From assembly GCA_030690515.1 (NCBI GenBank), contig JAUYGP010000222.1:1-9101 (forward strand): a stretch of 9,101 bases of DNA. The letters are read 5' to 3'. The DNA comes from Giesbergeria sp. GTDB lineage: Bacteria > Pseudomonadota > Gammaproteobacteria > Burkholderiales > Burkholderiaceae_C. Position 1 is the first letter of the stretch; every line of letters begins with the position of its first letter. Below are positions 6,301 through 9,101 of the stretch, in pieces. Below the pieces are notes generated by a model that was given only the letters and a program-made list of their open reading frames with translations, did not search any database and was not told where the DNA came from. Made by a program: the position numbers and the translations under genes.

Positions 6301-6365
6301 ATTTGCTATTAAAATTATAGCTAATAGCGCTTATTGGTAAAGCGTTAGAGCCTATTTTTATTTAA
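6301..6365. repeat. AT-rich intergenic hairpin repeat, Comamonadaceae type
   Basis: This stretch is strikingly AT-rich between GC-rich genes. TAGCGCTT (6325-6332) pairs with AAGCGTTA (6340-6347) around the 7-base loop ATTGGTA, with one G-T wobble. It is flanked by TTATAGCTAA on the left and AGAGCCTATTTTTATTTAAAT on the right. I recall many similar intergenic elements in Acidovorax, Delftia and relatives (an AT-rich arm, an AGCGCTT-loop-AAGCGCT hairpin, then GAGGCCTATTTT-like sequence). Family membership is from memory. It occupies most of the gap between the Nif3-family gene and pdxA. Confidence 0.6.
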
Positions 6366-6373
6366 ATTTCTTC

Positions 6374-7408
6374 ATGCAAGCACTCGCCATCACCCAGGGA
6401 GATTCGGCCGGTATCGGCCCAGAGATCATTGCCAAAGCCTTCCGCGATGCGCCGCAGCACATGCAGGGGTGTTTTGTGGTGGGCGAGCTGGACACCTTGC
6501 GCCGCGCCGCGCAGTGCATCGCCGGGCCGGGGCGGCCCAGCCTGCCCGTGGCACTGATAGCGAGCCCGGAAGAAGCGCTGGCCACGCCGCCACGTTGCAT
6601 GCCGGTGCTGGTGCTGCCAGGGCTGCCGGGGCCTGCGCCTTTTGGTGTCCTGTCGGCTGACGCGGGCCGCGCGGCCGCGCAATGCGTGGTCTGGGCAGCG
6701 CGTGCCGCGTTGCGGGGCGAAGTGGCGGGTTTGGTGACGGCGCCGCTGCACAAGGAGTCGCTCCATGCGGCGGGTGTGCACTTTCCGGGCCACACCGAAC
6801 TGCTGCAGGCAGAGGCGGCCACCTATCGGGGGGTTGCGCTGGCCGATATGCCTGTGCGCATGATGCTGGCCAGTGACGAATTGCGCACTGTGCTTGTCAG
6901 TATCCACATGTCCATGCGTGCGGCACTGGATGCGGTCACTTTCGAGAATATTCTGCAAACATTGCACATCACCCACGAAGCCCTCTCGCGCAGTCTGCAC
7001 CGCCCTCCCCGCATCGCCGTGGCGGGGCTGAATCCGCATGCGGGGGAGGGGGGGCTGTTCGGGCGCGAGGAAATCGAAGTCATCACCCCGGCCATTGAAG
7101 CGGCCCGCGCCCAGGGGCTGGATGTGACCGGACCGCTGGCGCCGGACACCGTGTTTATGCTGGCACGCCATACACAGGCCCAGCCTGGTGAGTTTGACGT
7201 GGTGCTGGCCATGTACCACGACCAGGGGCTGATTCCGGTGAAGTACCTGGGGGTGGATAAAGGCGTGAACGTCACCCTCGGACTGCCGCTGGTGCGCACC
7301 AGCCCTGACCATGGCACGGCCTTCGATATTGCCGGGCAGGGCGTGGCGGACGCCTCCAGTCTGATAGAGGCTGTGCGTATGGCGCGCAGCCTCGGTCCAG
7401 CGACGTAG
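6374..7408 (+). CDS. pdxA: 4-hydroxythreonine-4-phosphate dehydrogenase
   Basis: PdxA oxidises 4-phosphohydroxy-threonine with NAD(P); the product condenses with deoxyxylulose phosphate in pyridoxal phosphate synthesis. The 344-residue protein has the conserved metal-binding His at VSIHMSMR (His178), LNPHAGEGG (His222) and MYHDQGL (His282). It also has the substrate motif FPGHTELL (His140, Thr141) and the C-terminal LPLVRTSPDHGTA block. The N-terminal motif reads GDSAGIGPE, with Ser where Pro is usual in GDPAGIGPE. ATG 6374 gives a normal N-terminus. No Shine-Dalgarno sequence is seen: the 25 bases upstream are nearly all A and T and belong to or border the repeat. It converges on mscL with only 6 bases between the stops. 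Confidence 0.96.
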   Translation: MQALAITQGDSAGIGPEIIAKAFRDAPQHMQGCFVVGELDTLRRAAQCIAGPGRPSLPVALIASPEEALATPPRCMPVLVLPGLPGPAPFGVLSADAGRAAAQCVVWAARAALRGEVAGLVTAPLHKESLHAAGVHFPGHTELLQAEAATYRGVALADMPVRMMLASDELRTVLVSIHMSMRAALDAVTFENILQTLHITHEALSRSLHRPPRIAVAGLNPHAGEGGLFGREEIEVITPAIEAARAQGLDVTGPLAPDTVFMLARHTQAQPGEFDVVLAMYHDQGLIPVKYLGVDKGVNVTLGLPLVRTSPDHGTAFDIAGQGVADASSLIEAVRMARSLGPAT

Positions 7409-7414
7409 CCCGAA

Positions 7415-7846
7415 TCAGCGCTTCAGGCTGTCACGAATTTCACGCAGCAGCACGATGTCTTCGGCTGGAGCAGCGGGAGCGGCCGGCGCTTCTGCCGGGG
7501 CTTCGCGCTTGAGGCGGTTGATCTGTTTGATCATCATGAAAATGATGAACGCCAGGATGAAGAAGTTGACTGCCACGGTAATGAAGCTGCCATAGGCAAA
7601 TATCGGCACGCCCGTCTTCTTCACCGCTTCGAGCGTCATGGCCGTGCCCTCGGGCACCGTGCCCAGCGCGATGAACATGTTCGAGAAATCGAGCTTGCCG
7701 AACACCAGCCCGACCACCGGCATGATGAGGTCAGCGACGACCGAGTCCACGATCTTGCCAAAGGCGCCCCCGATGATCACGCCGACTGCGAGGTCAATGA
7801 CGTTGCCCTTGACGGCAAATTCGCGAAATTCCTGAGCCATACCCAT
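7415..7846 (-). CDS. mscL: large-conductance mechanosensitive channel
   Basis: MscL is a homopentameric inner-membrane channel that opens under membrane tension and releases solutes during hypo-osmotic shock. From the ATG at 7846 the protein is 143 residues (E. coli 136). Visible parts are the N-terminal helix AQEFREFAVKGNVIDLAVG, TM1 with the glycine-rich gate (about 18-48) and a periplasmic loop (50-82). TM2 (about 84-108) follows, then an Ala/Pro linker (116-128) and the C-terminal bundle helix EDIVLLREIRDSLKR. The frame is open upstream to a TTG at 7870, but an AGGAG lies six bases before the ATG at 7846 and would be inside the longer version, so the shorter start is preferred. It is divergent from petA and convergent with pdxA. 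Confidence 0.96.
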   Translation of the reverse strand: MGMAQEFREFAVKGNVIDLAVGVIIGGAFGKIVDSVVADLIMPVVGLVFGKLDFSNMFIALGTVPEGTAMTLEAVKKTGVPIFAYGSFITVAVNFFILAFIIFMMIKQINRLKREAPAEAPAAPAAPAEDIVLLREIRDSLKR

Positions 7847-7852
7847 ATAAAT

Positions 7853-7857
7853 CTCCT
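7853..7857 (-). promoter_or_regulatory. ribosome binding site that fixes the mscL start
   Basis: On the minus strand AGGAG occupies 7857-7853, six bases before the ATG at 7846. This supports the MGMAQEF start over the upstream TTG. Confidence 0.8.
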
Positions 7858-7871
7858 GAAAATTGAACAAT

Positions 7872-7901
7872 GCGCAGAGTATCTGCCAATCGGGCGCAGA
7901 G
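7872..7901. repeat. 8-base direct repeat in the mscL-petA intergenic region
   Basis: GCGCAGAG occurs at 7872-7879 and 7894-7901, a period of 22 bases or about two helical turns, within the 180-base gap between divergent mscL and petA. The rest of the gap holds the petA promoter candidate and the two ribosome sites. Regulatory meaning is unproven. Confidence 0.35.
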
Positions 7902-7976
7902 CGTGGCCGAACGCCTTCAAGCCGATCAAATGCGCTTCTACCCCTGAAATGTCAAAAGCCGAACTTTTCACTCCGC

Positions 7977-7982
7977 TACAAT
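7977..7982 (+). promoter_or_regulatory. -10 element of the probable petA promoter
   Basis: TACAAT is close to the sigma-70 -10 consensus; initiation near 7989 would give a leader of about 38 bases. The expected -35 position (7954-7959, AAAAGC) is poor, so the promoter may rely on an activator, or another hexamer may be used. A small AAAAG-CCGAA-CTTTT inverted repeat (7954-7968) overlaps the -35 position. Confidence 0.45.
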
Positions 7983-8016
7983 TTGAGGCTGTCTTTCCAA
8001 TCTAGCGATGTAAATC

Positions 8017-8021
8017 GAGGA
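8017..8021 (+). promoter_or_regulatory. ribosome binding site of petA
   Basis: GAGGA lies five bases before ATG 8027 and supports this start over any upstream alternative. Confidence 0.7.
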
Positions 8022-8026
8022 CCCCC

Positions 8027-8626
8027 ATGAGTGACACTCCAATCGACTCCAGCAAACGGACGTGGCTGATCGCGACCGGCTGCGCGGGCGCTGTGGGCGG
8101 CGTGGCAACCGCCGTGCCTTTCGTGAGTACTTTCCAGCCATCCGAAAAGGCCAAGGCCGCCGGCGCTGCAGTCGAGGTGGATATTTCCGAGCTCAAGCCC
8201 GGTGAGCGCGTCACCGTCGAGTGGCGCGGCAAGCCCGTCTGGATCATCAAGCGCACCCCCGAGCAATTGGCCGAGCTGCCCAAGCTGGACTCCCAACTGG
8301 CCGACCCCGATTCCAAGCGCAAGCCCGACGAGTTCACGCCAGCGTACGCACGCAATGGCCACCGCTCCATCAAGCCCGAAATCCTCGTGGCCGTGGGTAT
8401 CTGCCCGCACCTGGGCTGCTCGCCCACCGAAAAATTTGCCATGGGCGCCCAGCCCTCACTGCCCGACGACTGGAAGGGCGGTTTTCTGTGCCCCTGCCAT
8501 GGTTCCACCTTCGACATGGCTGGCCGTGTTTACAAGAACAAGCCGTCGCCGGACAACCTTGAGGTGCCCCCGCACATGTACATGTCCGATACGCGCCTGC
8601 TCATCGGCGATGACAAGAAAGCCTGA
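8027..8626 (+). CDS. petA: ubiquinol-cytochrome c reductase iron-sulfur (Rieske) subunit
   Basis: This is the Rieske subunit of the bc1 complex, carrying electrons from ubiquinol to cytochrome c1 at the periplasmic face. The 199-residue protein has one N-terminal membrane anchor (about residues 12-33) and a Rieske fold. Box 1, CPHLGC (Cys126, His128, Cys131), and box 2, CPCHGS (Cys155, Cys157, His158), are intact. Cys126, His128, Cys157 and His158 should bind the 2Fe-2S cluster and Cys131-Cys155 form the disulfide. Bacterial Rieske proteins are typically exported folded by Tat; here the motif before the anchor reads S-K-R-T-W-L-I, with Lys in place of the first Arg. The stop overlaps the ribosome site of petB, so the two genes form an operon, presumably continuing to petC. 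Confidence 0.97.
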   Translation: MSDTPIDSSKRTWLIATGCAGAVGGVATAVPFVSTFQPSEKAKAAGAAVEVDISELKPGERVTVEWRGKPVWIIKRTPEQLAELPKLDSQLADPDSKRKPDEFTPAYARNGHRSIKPEILVAVGICPHLGCSPTEKFAMGAQPSLPDDWKGGFLCPCHGSTFDMAGRVYKNKPSPDNLEVPPHMYMSDTRLLIGDDKKA

Positions 8627-8632
8627 GGAAAG
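8627..8632 (+). promoter_or_regulatory. ribosome binding site of the cytochrome b gene
   Basis: GGAAAG, part of the run AGGAAAG that begins on the last base of the petA stop codon, lies five to six bases before ATG 8638. It suggests petA and petB translation are closely linked. Confidence 0.65.
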
Positions 8633-8637
8633 ACACC

Positions 8638-9101
8638 ATGGCTGAATTCAAGGAAATTTCTCCCAACGCCTCGGCGGGCGCCAAGCTCACCAACTGGTTT
8701 GAAAACCGGTTTCCGACGGCATTTGACGCCTACCGCGTCCACATGTCGGAGTACTACGCTCCGAAGAACTTCAACTTCTGGTACATCTTCGGTTCGCTGG
8801 CCCTGTTGGTGCTGGTGATCCAGATCGTGACCGGCATTTTCCTGGTGATGCACTACAAGCCCGATGCCGCTCTGGCATTCGCTTCGGTCGAGTACATCAT
8901 GCGCGACGTGCCATGGGGCTGGCTGATCCGCTACATGCACTCCACGGGTGCATCGGCGTTCTTCATCGTCGTCTATCTGCACATGTTCCGCGGCCTGCTG
9001 TACGGCAGTTACCGCAAACCCCGCGAGCTGGTCTGGATTTTCGGCTGCGCCATTTTCCTCGCGCTCATGGCCGAGGCCTTCATGGGCTACCTGCTGCCCT
9101 G
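8638..9101 (+). CDS. petB: cytochrome b of the bc1 complex, 3' end cut by window
   Basis: The first 154 complete codons of cytochrome b, the quinone-binding, two-haem membrane subunit of the bc1 complex, are present. The N-terminal cytosolic segment is followed by helix A (about residues 46-71, FWYIFGSLALLVLVIQIVTG) and helix B. Helix B contains His101 (RYMHSTGAS) and His115 (VYLHMFRG), spaced 14 apart as expected for ligands of the two haems. The frame runs off the right edge after GYLLP-W, the conserved block that begins the next helix end. The start follows the petA stop by 11 bases. No frameshift or internal stop is seen. Confidence 0.96.
   Translation, partial: MAEFKEISPNASAGAKLTNWFENRFPTAFDAYRVHMSEYYAPKNFNFWYIFGSLALLVLVIQIVTGIFLVMHYKPDAALAFASVEYIMRDVPWGWLIRYMHSTGASAFFIVVYLHMFRGLLYGSYRKPRELVWIFGCAIFLALMAEAFMGYLLP

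Noticed and set aside
6362..7312. 316-codon minus-strand frame opposite pdxA
   Set aside because: Low-complexity His/Arg/Gln product with no motif; pdxA on the plus strand is unambiguous.
7862..7889. Minus-strand promoter for mscL: TTGGCA (7889-7884), 16-base spacer, TTCAAT (7867-7862)
   Set aside because: Initiation would fall near 7855, inside the ribosome binding site of mscL, so the transcript would lack its own Shine-Dalgarno sequence.
1..9101. Search for a mobile element, CRISPR array, defence system, tRNA or biosynthetic cluster
   Set aside because: All twelve genes are recognised housekeeping or common families, with even composition apart from the short AT-rich repeat; no transposase, integrase, terminal repeats, spacer array or tRNA-like cloverleaf was seen.

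Overview
This window looks like ordinary chromosomal DNA from a betaproteobacterium of the Comamonadaceae (Acidovorax, Delftia or Comamonas type). The evidence is the high GC content, the sequence style of the proteins (separate HisI and HisE, a TatB beginning MIDIGLSKMALIG, the Rieske protein) and an AT-rich hairpin repeat at about 6301-6365 that resembles a repeat I recall from that family's intergenic regions. Genus assignment is inference. Twelve genes are recognisable. Two are cut by the window edges (hisI on the left, the cytochrome b gene on the right). No gap exceeds 300 bases, and I found no tRNA, rRNA, insertion sequence or CRISPR array.

Layout. From 1 to about 2564, rightward: the end of hisI, then hisE, a small Tic20-like/DUF4870 membrane protein, a patatin-like phospholipase and a HIT-family protein, tightly packed and partly overlapping. 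From 2712 to 4284: tatA, tatB and tatC, the complete twin-arginine translocase. From 4295 to 5446, leftward: a membrane-anchored, single-PDZ HtrA/DegS-type serine protease. From 5518 to 6270, rightward: a Nif3/YbgI-family metal protein. From 6374 to 7408: pdxA (vitamin B6 synthesis), preceded by the AT-rich repeat. From 7415 to 7846, leftward: mscL. From 8027 rightward: petA (Rieske protein) and the start of petB (cytochrome b) of the bc1 complex.

How the parts relate. HisI and HisE catalyse early steps of histidine synthesis. TatABC exports folded proteins, and the Rieske protein encoded 4 kb downstream is the kind of membrane-anchored Fe-S protein that uses this route. Its N-terminus has a Lys-Arg variant of the twin-arginine motif, while TatB has Lys at a position that is Glu in E. 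coli. That pairing is the most testable observation here. I do not see an undescribed defence, mobile or biosynthetic system; the region is mainly housekeeping. The remaining points of interest are a patatin gene within the his-HIT-tat neighbourhood, repeats in short intergenic gaps, and two convergent gene pairs with almost no space between them.
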